Source: Lagopus muta (taxonomy: Eukaryota; Chordata; Aves; Galliformes; Phasianidae). From it: a stretch of 64,000 bases of DNA. Made by a program: the position numbers and the translations under genes. Positions within the stretch are counted from its first letter, which is position 1, and every line of letters starts with the position of its first letter. Positions 50,882-63,069 of this stretch are shown here, one piece after another. The stretch covers positions 67,900,134 through 67,964,133 of the forward strand of contig NC_064435.1 of NCBI RefSeq assembly GCF_023343835.1, written 5' to 3'. Under the pieces are notes generated by a model. It was not told the DNA's origin, did not search any database, and worked only from the letters and a program-made list of their open reading frames with translations.

Positions 50882-52556
50882 CTATAGGAAAAATGAAAGT
50901 AATGACACAGCAATATGGAAAACACACAACTCCAGCTCAGCATGAACAATGAACAGAAATTACAACGAAAGAACATAGTTGTCTCTCTAAAAAAGTCCTG
51001 CATTTTCAGGAAATCATTAAAAGATGCCCTGATTGGTTTTTTTTTGCTCAAGCACACTTACATTCATTTTCTTCTTTATGAAGTTCTATATATATATATA
51101 CTTACAGGAGAGACTTGCAGAAGAAAGAATGATACCTTATTTTCAAAAGTCATTATCTTTCACTACAAAAGTAGGGAGAAGGAAAAATTCCAAGCTGCAT
51201 TTAATATTATATATTTTCATAATGGGTGTCAGCATCTAGTTGGATGTTATGGTCTTAGCTAATGTATTTGCATCATGGACTCCTTGCTAAAACCTGCAAC
51301 AAAGTTGTCAAGAGCCAAAGCTAAATCATCCCATCTAATGCTGATTTTGGTGTTTAGCTAACAATGACAAAGGTGAAAAGAAATTTAGTTGTCTTTTATC
51401 TGTTGAGAAGTAACAAAGCAAAGGTAAAGGAAGTAAAAACAATTGCCTTGGACACCTCCATTGGTGGGGCATCCACAGTCTCTCTGGGCAGCCTGAGCCA
51501 CTGCCTCACTACCCTCCGAGAAAAGAACTTCCTCCTAACATCTAATCTAAACTTCCTTTCTTTTAATTTAAAGCCATTTGCCCCTGTCCTATCACTATCA
51601 TATAAAAAGTCAGTCTCCCTCTTGTTTATAAACCCTCTTTAAGTATTAGAAGGCCACAACAAGGTTCCCCAAGAGCCTTCTCTTTTCCAGGCTGAACAAG
51701 CCCAGCTTCCTCAGTCTGTCTTCAAAGGAGAGGTGTTACAGTCCTCTAATCATCTCTGTGGCCTCCTCTGGATCAGCTCCAGTATATAAAGTAATAATGA
51801 GAAAAAGAATATAGAGAAGTAATGATGCAATTCCCATAGCTTTTTAATTCCCTGATCTTCAATACAAACAGCATTGCTTAGACTGAAAAGGCCAGTTTCA
51901 GGCCTAAACAAATGGCAGGATGCAGGCACCAAGACAAAACATAATTCAATTTAATATCATTCAGGAGTATTACTTTGATTAGTGAATCCAATTAAGATAT
52001 TAAAACTGGGCAGATCTACGAAGCATGATGTAGTAACGAATATGAATTATCTAAATAATATAGATAAGTAACTAATTACATCAGCATTAAATAATGAATT
52101 AAAACAGAATCTTTCCTCTTGAGGAAACCAGTATAATTGTTCATGTATACTTTTCTCATGTTGTATAAAAAGTAGAGAATACATAAATCTTAGTATATTC
52201 TCTTCTTTACAAACAAATCTTAAAATAAATTACATATCCATTTGGGTCACTGGATGCTACAATTGCATTTGTGCTTGTTTAGTGTCCCTTTCCCCTGTTC
52301 ATGCCACTACCCCCAAAAGAAAAAGAAGGAAAAATTGAAAAACAATTTCAGTTCCTGATCTGTGAATACAGGCAAATAAAACAAACATTCATACAGCAAA
52401 GCAAACAGAACAGTTGCACATTTGTGTATCGTTATTCTCCTTGAATGACCAGGAAATGACCAGAATTTTATGGGGGCAACATGCAAGACAAGGAAATTCA
52501 GTGCAGTCTATTTATCATGTTTCCAAAGTACCCACAGTATTATTGCCTTTACATAC
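50882..52556. other. ABCA13 intron containing a CR1
   Basis: 1.7-kb intron. The CR1 at 51440-51782 makes up about a fifth of it. A short TA repeat lies near 51089-51100. Confidence 0.6.
51440..51782 (-). mobile_element. CR1 LINE fragment without its tail
   Basis: Contains on the minus strand 'ctggagctgatccagaggag', the 'agaaaagagaaggctcttgg' segment, 'gggcaaatggctttaaatta' and 'gactgtggatgccccaccaa'. The final 3' tail is missing at about 51440. It is in the same transcriptional sense as ABCA13. Confidence 0.9.
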
Positions 52557-52691
52557 CAGTAAAAGTATTTGTGGTTTACCAACTAGAGCCAGAGCAGCAG
52601 AGAGTTTTCTTTTTGTGCCGGCACTGTATGTTCTCACCATTTTGTCAGCATGGGCACTGAGTTGCAACCGGGTAACAAGGTCGTCTGCTAC
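52557..52691 (-). CDS. ABCA13: ABCA13 exon with ABC signature of NBD2
   Basis: 135 bp, phase 0 at both ends, acceptor AATGACAG and donor GTATGT. It encodes 45 residues: [10 protein letters not shown], then S-A-H-A-D-K, then [11 protein letters not shown], then [13 protein letters not shown]. The last block leads into Walker B in the next exon. The ABC signature has Ala (codon GCC, 52620-52622) where subfamily A normally has Gly (Y-S-G-G). The surrounding T-K-R-K-L-S is intact. This may be a lineage variant or a sequencing difference. Confidence 0.96.
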
Positions 52692-53048
52692 CTGTCATTT
52701 GGAAATTTGAAGGTCAGCAAGGACAAGCCAAATTAGGAAGTGATATAGGTTGGCTTAGCAATAGGGATCAACATACTAGTTTAAGGACCAAAAGGAATCC
52801 ATGTGTGCTATTTCTAAAACTTTCCAGTTTAGCTTTGTCTGTTATGCAGACAGCCTTGTTTCCCTCAATGTTCCTGCTTCACAGAAGCACTGAAGTCACA
52901 GTAGAATACTTTTGTCTTTGTTTCCATGAAGTGCAAGGACTTTTTCTTGAGATGCACACAAATTGTTCTGAGTTATAGTTCACCAAGACAGAAAACTGCT
53001 CATCATAGCATAACAAGCAATGGGAAATTTCTAAACTGGTGAAAAACA
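52692..53048. other. ABCA13 9-kb intron, first stretch
   Basis: Unique-looking intronic sequence. Nothing recognised. Confidence 0.5.
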
Positions 53049-53390
53049 GCTAAGGGTAGGCCAAAAGTCACTGTGATGAAGCTGAAGGAAGAAGAAAAGG
53101 GGAGGGATCAGGTGGTCATACATCCACCCTAGATGCAACTGCGCATGCCCAGAGGGACATTAGCATATATTAATGACTTCTTGGAAAAGAACAAATATGT
53201 CAATAGGATGAATATACCAATGTACTGCATATATATTGATATGTCTTAAGTGTTTAAATGCAGAAAATTAACTTTGAGAGCACTTGCTTGATTAATTGAT
53301 TGAGTCACCCAGTACATTTTGTGAGGAATAAAGGAATACTGGCTTTCTAACACCACATTCAAGTGAGAAAGTTTTTCTTCCCAGATTTCA
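53049..53390 (+). mobile_element. probable avian ERV LTR, ends uncertain
   Basis: The block carries GCATGCCCAGAGGGACATTA, CATATATTAATGACTTCTTG, and later GAGTCACCCAGTACATTTTG, then AATAAA (53327-53332), then CTGGCTTTCTAACACCACAT, finishing with CCCAGATTTCA. I recognise this order as an avian endogenous-retrovirus LTR with its polyadenylation signal and U5 end. The left boundary is a guess and I could not find matching flanking repeats. It is antisense to ABCA13. Confidence 0.5.
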
Positions 53391-56300
53391 GATGACAGTA
53401 GCATGTTTAGATTGAATAAGCACCCAGTTCACTCTTATTACAAACAAACGTAGAAGTTATTTCCTTATTTTTCCCCATTTGCTGAATATTACTAACATTG
53501 AATCCTACAGGCACACAAAAATCTGTTCTAGGTCTCTCCTCATTCCCGCAAGTATGTATTTCCCTATATAGAAAATTTGACTACATCATTCCTTGAAACA
53601 GTCTGTCACATTTATTTTCTTTTGACAGCTCAATAATTTAACTGTTCTTCATTTTACACTGCTCTCCAGTATTCACTTGACCAAACATCTTTGTGACTGA
53701 AAATTCAGGAAACAAAATTCTACATCATCCACAAACAGATGTAGATGGCAGAAAAGCAAATGTTGGGTCAAAGTCTCAGAGTTTCTTAAAGACAAAAGCT
53801 AATTTAGAATTAAATAATCTTCTTCTATATCAGAAAGCTTTAAGTTAGACATAGCTCTTGGTTTTTACTACTTAAATAACCATTTGTGATCTAATCTGAG
53901 CATGGACATGAGCACAGTTGGAGACAATGTTCATGCTCTGCAGTCTTTCTTCTTTACTTGCCAATTCTAATCCACAAGGCTCCCTCAAATGTTGGTGTAG
54001 GAAGAGCCTTGCTCCACTTATATCAGCTATAAGTGCTGGACTATGCAAAGGCAGGGACACAGAAGTGACTTTCCTACTCACCACTCCCCAAAACAGCATG
54101 TGTTCATTGCCATGCTGCTTGGCAGCTCTGCCTTCAAGGGGCAAATAAATTTGCAAAACTACCTGTCTGCTTTATGCTGCATGTAGCACAAGTAGGGCAT
54201 TCTTGTAGAACAAGTAGTCGTTTTGGTGGTCAGTTTAAAACAACAGAGCACTATGCATGCATCTGCTGCAATATGGTGCATTATTTTTAGCTCCCTCTAT
54301 ACTACCTTCAACAAAAAAATCAATTATTTGAAAGATTAGGCAAATCAGATGGACAGCATTGAGTTGATTTAGAAAATTCAAAGAAAAAAATATTTCAGCA
54401 AACAGTGTTGTGAATTTGTGAATATTCATTACCATCCCAAATAAACTATCATAAACATGGTTTCATGCAAATTTCTCATGCAATAATCAAGTTATCTGTG
54501 AACTTTTAAGCAAGATTTTCAGTATTATGCATAAAAAATGAAATGCATCTCCAAGAGGGAGTTCTTTGCAGGCAGGAATTATGCTGCAGTGGAGAGAATC
54601 TGCCATACTCTCGCATGGATCCTGGCACTGATATTGCAAAGTAGCTTGTCAACTCTGTATCTTATTTTATAATCTAATAGCATTATAATCTGACAGCAGT
54701 TCATGTTCTCAGACAGAAGCTACATTTCAAAAACATTTTTCTAAGTACAGTAAGTTGAGAAAGTTTAAGCAAAAAACCTTAATCAACAGCCATTAAATCA
54801 TCCACAGGCTATTTTATACTGAAAAGTTCATATCTTCTGATATTTCAGAGGTAATTCCCAGTTGTTGTTTTTTTTCTTTCTTTCTTTTAGACACTATTGC
54901 TGCATACCAGTGCGAGTGCTGCAAACTCAAATATTCCTTGGTTTTAGAAATGATTGAGAGCCTAAGCTTAATTCTAAGAGCAGTTTGGATGATGTTTTTT
55001 TTTTTTTATAATTTTTAATTTTTGCTTTTTTTTTTTTTTTAAATTGTTACATTTCTCAATGTTCTGTTTTGCTTTCTTTGGAAGACAGCTTATCCACATC
55101 TAAACTGAATTCATTTTACTACCACTGTGTATGCGTGCATGCATGTTAGTGACAACAGAATTATCCTACCACAAATCCACCAAAAATATGCAGAGAATTG
55201 CACAAAAAATCTTTTTAAGGTAATGTCAGAAAGTGAAAAAACATGTGATCTCTTATTTACACCAAAATGAACATATATATCACATTCTATAACTAAACAA
55301 TAAGGAAAAGATGGTTACCTATCAGAGATGGAACATAGCAAAAACAAATATTTAGCTCTGACCAGACCACTATTTCTAAGACAGCTTTGATGTATTACTA
55401 CAGCTGTAAGTTGCTAAGCACCATTCTCTAAAAGAAAGAATGCACAGGGAAGAATTTAGAAAGACAAGAAATACTGCCACAGAGAGAAGAGAAAACATTA
55501 AAGTTAAGTCATACTGCAGTCTGGTAGCCTCCAAGAAGACTGAATCAGAAGCTTTTAGCAAGCTGGGGTAGCAATAATTTAAAGTTTACCTCTCTTATTT
55601 ATTACTTTTATTTTTACTGAAGGCACAAACATAATGTTCATTGTAAGAAGAAACATTAAGAAGTACCAACTTTTCAAGATTTGCACTGTAATTTTACATC
55701 TTCAGTTCTCCCAACTACTTGGTATATACATGAGAATTCAGTGCGCAGATACTCATGACTTAGCCATGTTCTTTTTTTTTTTTAAGAAGGAAAGAAAGTC
55801 TGGCAAATTCTCTGCTATGGAAATTTTGCAAGACAAAAGGCACAACAGAGGAGTGGCAATCATTTCATAGTACTGAATTTACTATTGCTTTGAATACGTA
55901 GAGCTTTCAAGATAAATAGTTCATTGTAGTTCATTACAGTACGCACCATAATCTGACTTGATATCTAGATACATATCTTTTTTGCACAAAGCACATAAAA
56001 TACAGCCAGATTTGGAGCTGAATCACATCACTGACATCAAGACAGAAGAATTGTTCAGCTTTCTTAGAGTGGCTTCTCAGCTGCACCTAAAAAGTCTCCT
56101 AATCATGCAGTCCTTCTCAACTCTTATGCAGAGTACACATCAACAAATACGTGAATATACAGTTCATTCTTCCTTCAAGAGATGATCCCAAACTTTTTCT
56201 CTTTTCTTGAAAGTATACCATAAGACTTTCTAGTAGAAACAGCATTGGCTTTATCAATATGAACTAACTAATAATGAAGGTATCATATGAACGAAATTAG

Positions 56301-58521
56301 ATATATAAGATATACTGTGGAAGAGCCTGCATACCTCTGTTATAACTTTATTTATCTGTGTAGACAGCTGTGTCTTGTGGTTTGCAACACAGTATACCAT
56401 AACCTAAAAATGAAAATCCCTCTAAAGATATTTTAAATGAAATTCAGAATTGGACATGTGACAAATCTTCAGATACCCACAATTATGCAAAACATTTACA
56501 ATTCTAATGGTTTCTAATGTGAGATATATCCACAGTCACCTTCTCTCCCTGTCATATTCATCATGATGTTCTATTTTTGGTTTCAATTACTTTCAGCAGT
56601 GAAGAGTGAGGATATACATCAATTTATTTAGCAAGCCAGTAACACTGAGGTCAAATTAAAAATGCAGTTACATGCAAATAAATGCTTTATGACAGCCTTT
56701 GGACCATAAAGAACCATAGACCATAAATATGTTTTTCATCTACTCCTTTCTTTCCCTTCACCTCATCAACATAATAATAATTATTAAAAAAAAAAAGCCC
56801 TATTTTCCAACATTCCTTAAAATTATTCTTTTTCTAGCCAAATCTAATATCTTAAGAAAAAATTCCCTTTTTCCCACATCAATTTAATACTTTCCCAACT
56901 CTGAAATACACATTGGAAAAAGTCCTTGAATCAACAAAATCTAAGCTAAATCACTGAATACTTTGTGCATATCCTAAAGTCTACATTTATTCTAAAAAAG
57001 ACAAGGTAACTTTAATATACACATTAATTTTTGTGAGAGTAAAGATTATAGTAGGGATGGTGCTCTCTATCCACCAGAAAACCAAGAGGCACACCTGTGT
57101 CACTGAAAAGAAGGAAATGATGCCAGCTACGTAACCCATAATGTGTTTTTGTTTTCCACTCTTCCAAAGTTACCATTGATGTTCAAGTAAATAATAAGAG
57201 GTACTGAGAGTGACCAGCTAGTATGTTTTCCAGAAAAACTATATAGAGTTGTAGAGGCTTCAATCTATTAGAAGTCTGGAAATGTAACGTATCTATCCTG
57301 AGTTGAAAGGATATGAGGAACAGAGTATTAATTTTGCATATTTTCTGAAAAAATAAATACAATGTGTAAAGCAAACCTGACCTAACTGTGAAAATTCGTA
57401 CTGTACCTAGTACAAATGATAATCAGCATGAGGTAAATTCTGGAGTCAACTGAAAAGCAATCGTTCTATCAGGTTGTCATATAGATTAAACATCATATGT
57501 AACAATCAATCATCAAATCCACACAAAACAGAGTAAACAGAATTGTTAGATCTCTTCTAGGAAAATGCATTCTTATGGCCAGAATTCGAAAGGAAAAAAG
57601 TTATTTATCCCAGATTATAAAACTCTATGGTGTAACTCTGCTTGGGGTCTAAAGAAAATGCAAGAATGAAAGCTCTGTGCTGCAAAAGGTAATTGCTTTT
57701 ACAAGCTCCTGTCTTCAGCAGCTATAGAATACAGTACATAAGCAAGTCAATGAGAGTCCAGAGACAGCACAAAAATGTTGCTGGAGAGAGAACATGAAGA
57801 GAAATCAGACTGGCAAAGCAAGATGTTGTCTCTGAAGGCCTTGTGGAGCCTATTCTGAGATTTGGAACACAAATGTTTTCACACAGATGATAGGTCCTAT
57901 GTAACGCTGTATTAGTATTTTATGTTTTTTAACAGATTCTATGCTGTCTTCTGCAACAAACTGAGATATGAAATTTGATGTATCAAGGAAATAAAAATGA
58001 TTATTAGAATACTTTACTAAACGAGATTATGTCTAAATACCTCAAGTGCTCTATGCCAAACTTTCTAGCCTTAAAAAAAAACAACCAACTCTCAGAGCAC
58101 TTTTGGGAAATAAAGTAAAACTTTATATTACATGAAGCTTAACACTGAAAGTAAATGACCCATTTTTCTCTTCCTTTCCCATTCAGTTAATTATTGTTTT
58201 GGAACATTAAATGCACTCATCTTTATGTCAGTCACTTAACTCCTGCTGCTGATAAATCTGTCTAGCAAAGGATTTGAGCCTTGAAGTTGGTGATTCAGTG
58301 GATTTCTTCAGAAGCAAATCATTCTGTAGCTCACCTGCCTGCTTGTCAAATTCTTAAAAAAAAAAAAAAACAACAAAAAAAAGGTGGGTTGCTTACCACA
58401 TTCTAATCATCACTCAGAAAAAGTAAGACGCGGACAGGGAAGACAATATCATGGGCAGGAGGGAATGAGAAAATAATGGCTTACATTTCCACGCAGTTGC
58501 TATTCCAAACCACTTTCAAGC
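53391..58521. other. ABCA13 9-kb intron, middle part
   Basis: AT-rich intronic sequence with T-rich patches (54875-54889, 54993-55041) and an A-rich patch at 58355-58384. No exon recognised. Confidence 0.5.
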
Positions 58522-58548
58522 TTTTTTTTTTTTTTTTTTTTTTTTTTT
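58522..58548. repeat. poly(T) tract, 27 bp
   Basis: Uninterrupted run of T; A-run in the ABCA13 transcript sense. Confidence 0.9.
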
Positions 58549-60728
58549 ACAGGCAACTAAAATGTACACTTTTCTCCAGGCACCATTCATTTCTGGGTTG
58601 AAGCACAGCAGCTGTTCAGCACTTCACAGCAACTCCACACCACAGGAAGGGCCTGCTGACAAAAACATTTGTTTTCTTCTGAGGTAGCTGCACTTCAGTT
58701 GTTGAAGGTAAACCAGAGTAGCTAAATGTTATTTGTGGGAAGCTTTGATGCCTTAATCACAAGCATATGGCAAGAAAGTCTGCTCTCCCATTTACACAGA
58801 CCAAAAACTAGGGCAACTAAAAGGAAGAATGGTCTCTATCTCACAAATGTGAAACAAAGGTACAAAAGGCTACACCTAGACCATTTAAGGCTCAGAATAG
58901 TCTGCAGATTAACAGTCATCTCTCCTCAGTGCACCACAGTAATGTAAGTCATCTCTAAATACACAGAATTGATTTTGACCCACTTGAAGGGGGGAACAGT
59001 ACAGAAATTATCATTCTGTTTTCAGAGCAGCCACTGCAGTACCTTTTTACTAATTGCCAGAGAACACCTGGATCTGAATACAAAGTGGAAACTCATAGGT
59101 ACACCAATTATACATCTACATTTGCAATGTAATGAATAACAGATTTTCCAGAGAGCAAAAATGTCATATGATCTTCAGAGAAAGTATAGGAAGCTGGGTT
59201 ACTCTGGCTCCTCACCAAATACAGGCAGGAGACAGCAATCACAGCAGTGCTTATTTGCATATACAGAGAGATACTCTGCAGACACGGCATAGAAATGTGG
59301 TGGTATCTTCTTGCTCTTTACAGTCTGGAAGGTTTCCCAGACACCTGAGCTAAGTTCAGTGCAGCATAAGACAGGTTATTTATTGAAATGCAAGGCCTTA
59401 AGCGCACCACAGATATGTATCCATTCTCAAGACTCCGCATTACATCCTGACTCTGTTCCTCATCCAGACGGCGTGGCTATCTCCCAAACAGCTGTTGTGG
59501 GAGCCTACATTATAGACTCATTTTTACTCCATTCTTCTCTCAGAGAGTCACTATCTGCCTAGCTTCATGGGCTTTAGTGTATTCACACAGGGAGAATGTT
59601 TAATTTGAAGGTGTGTTTGCTGAGAGTAACACGTTGCGTATGAACCCAACTCTGCGAGCTTAGTGAGTGCCTTGAAATTTATTTAAAACTAAGAACTTCT
59701 ATCAGTCAAATGCTTCTGAAAGTTAGACTCTTCTTGTCTTAGAAACTGCTTTGTTTGTAGCATATGGTGTATCACTTGGACATTTAAGACCATTTGGACC
59801 ATTATAAAAATATATCGTTCTTTCTTCTGAAGATGATAAGAATAAAAGCTTGAAAGCATTTTAAAATGCTTTAAAATTTACAGCATTTTAAAGAGCACCG
59901 TGGTGTAGTTAAACTATCTAAATTTTATTCCTGTTTTAAATTGCACTGAGGACCAAAAGAATTCAATAATTATTGTAAGATGTATGAATATTTACCAGCA
60001 TCCTTTTGAATAACTTCACAGATCCAGGACAAATGCTGGAATTTGTTACTACCTATGTGTCTATTAAAGCGCCATAATAATAAATTCTAGTTATGACGGG
60101 ATTTTAGCCCAACTGTTACACTTGCCTGTTAATGGAGAAAACAAGTATTCATGGTTGAGGAGTTTAGTGCATTAACAATCATTTTTTCACATATCTTCGT
60201 TAGATCAAAGGAAACATATTCAAGTTATTTGTACTTCATGAGTACTTTGAAGCAAAAATCAGTGATGTTGAGTTTAAAACAGCAAACAACTAAATTAAAG
60301 ACCACAGCGTGATTTCTAAGCATCCTGCAAGAAGCGTATTGTTAAAGCACTAAGCTAATGTCCAGCCGGGCTCTGTTAAGGTGATAACCCAGGAGAAATT
60401 ATGAAGACATGTAAGAATCTTTTATTTCCTTCAACTTCTGATCCAGAAACACCCAACTAATTAGCTTAAGGAAACATTCAAAATATTATCTTCCTTGATG
60501 CTATTTTTATGTCAAGATAGTAGTTATTTCTGAATACTCTGTTGGGGAAAAAAGGTGTGACGTGAAGTTGTCAGACTCAACAGATAAGGAATAGATTGCA
60601 AACCACTTGGTGGACCCTAAGGCAATAAACAAGAAGACAACAGGCACATAGAAAAAAAGCGATGCAGTTTTGTTTCAGAGAAAAGGAAAAGGAAGAAGAG
60701 AGAAAGCCTCATGGAAGTTACAAGAACA
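58549..60728. other. ABCA13 9-kb intron, later part
   Basis: Unique-looking sequence. Several short frames are open but none has recognisable features. Confidence 0.5.
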
Positions 60729-60875
60729 ATCATAGAATGGCTTGGGTTGGAAGTGATTCAAAGCCCACCTGGTTCCAACCCCCTGCCATGGGAAGGGTTG
60801 CCATTCATCAGATCAGGCTGTCCAGGGCTCCATCCAACCTGGCCTTAATTACCTCCACAACTTCTCTGAGCAGAC
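60729..60875 (-). mobile_element. CR1 LINE 3' end
   Basis: It begins with CATAGAATGGCTTGGGTTGG, continues 'ccaaccccctgccatgggaa' and 'ctccatccaacctggcctta', and is truncated near 60875. The 3' end is well preserved, so the insertion is relatively young. Confidence 0.93.
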
Positions 60876-61205
60876 AGTAAAGACTACCATACAGACCTAG
60901 CATTTACACGGGACCAGTCTACAGTCTATACAACAGAAATGGTACTGATCTATCACACTCTAGTTTTCACTTGTAAAGGGAGATGCACAAGAGACTGGAC
61001 TGCTTAAGTGCAAGTCAAATCAGAAACTTCCATCACAGAGATGGCTTCTTCTCTTGAGACAACTCTATGCCTGGTATTGCAGCTGGAAAGTTTCAGACAC
61101 TGCTCCCAGCAGGCAGTTTGCATGCAGCCACTGTCTTGTGAAGGTGAAAACTTCTGCTAGCTTAATGCTAACAGCTGTCACTTGGCCTCAGCACACAGGT
61201 TTTTA

Positions 61206-61280
61206 GGTTTTTGTTGTGGTTTAACCCAGCAAGAAGCTAAACACCACACAGCCTTTCACTCGCCCTCCCCACAAAGTTCA
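61206..61280 (+). mobile_element. avian ERV LTR fragment
   Basis: TTGTGGTTTAACCCAGCAAG followed by AAACACCACACAGCC, TTTCACTCGCCCTCCCC. This is the same motif order as the minus-strand fragment at 11596-11689. Only about 75 bp is recognisable and neither end is defined. It lies about 370 bp downstream (in gene sense) of the ABCA13 Q-loop exon. Confidence 0.5.
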
Positions 61281-61647
61281 CCTCTGAAGAAAAGGTGCAT
61301 GACTTCAGACATGTGGTGTTCCCTCCCAGGTCTCTATGTGTGACAATGAAGTTATTGAATCATTTATAAATTTCATTTTGTTTCCTTTAGAGTTTGTGTA
61401 CCAGAGATTGCTTTTACATTAGTATTATTTCACTAACATCACTTTAGTGATGTTACTGCATTTTGAATTGGCGTAAGAGAAAGAAAAACATCAATTTTGT
61501 TTAGAAAAATTAGCAATAAAAACCTTATGACTAAAACTCTTAAGATGAAATACTGGATATTCTCTCATGTAAAAGAGTACCATCATTTTAAAAACTCCAT
61601 TGCCCAACCTAGCTGCAGCTCCACATACAAATCTGTTCTGGAATTAC

Positions 61648-61798
61648 CTTACAAATATGTTGCTTCGGAATTCCACGCAGTGTGCAGTAATAATAAAGGT
61701 GTTCCCAACCCGTTAAAAGTTCATCCAGTGCATCTTGCTGTGGACAATAGCCAATAAGAATGCCTTCAGAACTAGCAGACAGTATATCCATTTCAGAG
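61648..61798 (-). CDS. ABCA13: ABCA13 exon with Q-loop of NBD2
   Basis: 151 bp, acceptor TTTAAACAG and donor GTAATT. It encodes one completing base plus 50 codons: [12 protein letters not shown], then [16 protein letters not shown], then [10 protein letters not shown], then R-G-I-P-K-Q-H. The Q-loop glutamine is in C-P-Q-Q. This exon gives the clearest distinction of ABCA13 from ABCA12. The Walker A P-loop must be in the preceding exon, which is not in the window. The first ten residues are less conserved and the exact acceptor is chosen by the pyrimidine-rich TTTTTTCTTTAAACAG context. Confidence 0.93.
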
Positions 61799-62780
61799 CT
61801 GTTTAAAGAAAAAAACAAAACGTTGGGTAAAAAATACAGTCCTTATTTTCACCCTTGGAACACAGAGTCAAGCACAGTTGCCTTTTAACGTGTAGGTAAG
61901 TGAAGCGACTCAGGCTCCTTACCATCACTTAACACAGTACCAATCACAATCATGGCAAGGTTTTTGTCCCTTTCTCAGGCTTTTGGGCTGCTATTCGTGT
62001 TTCACTGCTCTAAAGGAATGCAGGTCAAAATACACAGACCAACACAGAAGGAGGAAAATCTATGAGAAGTAATTCTTACTAGGTTTACCTCTCCTATATA
62101 CACAGGCCTTGCTCTAAGGAGACGCACTTGCATCACATTCACATTCAATATCAGAGAGACATTAGTCTTGAGAGAGGGAGCACAAGCTCAGTGTCTGCGT
62201 ACGTATGTACACATCCATATTATGTGTTCTCTAAGCAATAACACACACACAAAAAAAAAAAACAACCCCAAAACTATTAAAGCCTAGTAAGCTTAAACAT
62301 AATACTTGAAAAAAAAAAAAAGTGATTCTGATTTCAGGGACTTTGTCCGTCTCTTTGTAGCTGTACTGTATTACTTGAAATTGCATTCATTGCTAAGAAG
62401 TAAGCTTGATTGCAAGGGTGTCTCATTAGCCATAATGACACTAAATCTATCCTATTTATTCCATCATCTAATCCAACATTCAATGATGCTGATTTACATT
62501 TACAGAAAAGACCTGTCAAAATTAAGCTATTCTATTTTAAAAGAAAAAAAAAGTTTTGAAAGAAAAAGTTTTTAAAAGCTTCTGAATTACAGAATGGTTC
62601 CCCCCCTGCCCCCCTCATTTTTATTTTTTTTACGTTTCTGATTAAGAGAACTAAGTATACAATTGATCACTTAGACACAAAGTAAATGTTTCAAATGGAA
62701 GATCTACAAATACCAGCATTAGTGTAAATCTAAATATGTATCTCCTGATTCTTAACAAGATTCAGGAGTCTGGGAAAAAA
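61799..62780. other. ABCA13 intron running off the window
   Basis: Intron upstream of the Q-loop exon. It contains A-rich runs near 62249-62264 and 62310-62321. No Walker A exon is found here. Confidence 0.6.
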
Positions 62781-63069
62781 GGAAAAGGAAAAGGAAAAGG
62801 AAAAGGAAAAGGAAAAGGAAAAGGAAAAGGAAAAGGAAAAGGAAAAGGAAAAGGAAAAGGAAAAGGAAAAGGAAAAGGAAAAGGAAAAGGAAAAGGAAAA
62901 GGAAAAGGAAAAGGAAAAAGGGAGAGAGAGAGGGAGAGGGAGAAGGAGAAGAAGGAGAGGGAGAGAAAAAAGAAAAAAGAAAAAAGAAAAAAGAAAAAAG
63001 AAAAAAGAAAAAAGAAAAAAGAAAAAAGAAAAAAGAAAAAAGAAAAAAGAAAAAAGAAAAAAGAAAAAA
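62781..63069. repeat. compound purine satellite: (GGAAAA)23 plus (GAAAAAA)15
   Basis: Positions 62781-62918 hold 23 hexamers GGAAAA. A GGGAGA/GAAGGAGA transition (62919-62964) follows. Then 15 heptamers GAAAAAA run from 62965 to 63069. All are purines on the plus strand. Units within each block are essentially identical. The hexamer block creates long artificial Lys-Gly or Phe-Ser/Phe-Pro frames that are not genes. It lies in the intron upstream of the ABCA13 Q-loop exon. Confidence 0.97.

Larger units (their letters stand above)
33754..61798 (-). other. ABCA13: ABCA13 gene body, 3' part (seven coding exons)
   Basis: This spans the last seven coding exons of an ABC subfamily A full transporter, a large integral membrane ATPase with two membrane domains and two nucleotide-binding domains. 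Only the second nucleotide-binding domain from the Q-loop onward is in the window. Splice phases join without any shift and give 271 complete codons plus TAG. Assignment to ABCA13 rather than ABCA12 rests on the Q-loop exon ([16 protein letters not shown]) and [12 protein letters not shown]12 as I recall has a different Q-loop context. Introns from 5' to 3' are about 9.0, 1.7, 2.6, 10.6, 1.4 and 2.0 kb. The preceding intron runs off the right edge. The transported substrate of ABCA13 is not firmly settled (lipid or sterol in the family). Confidence 0.93.
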
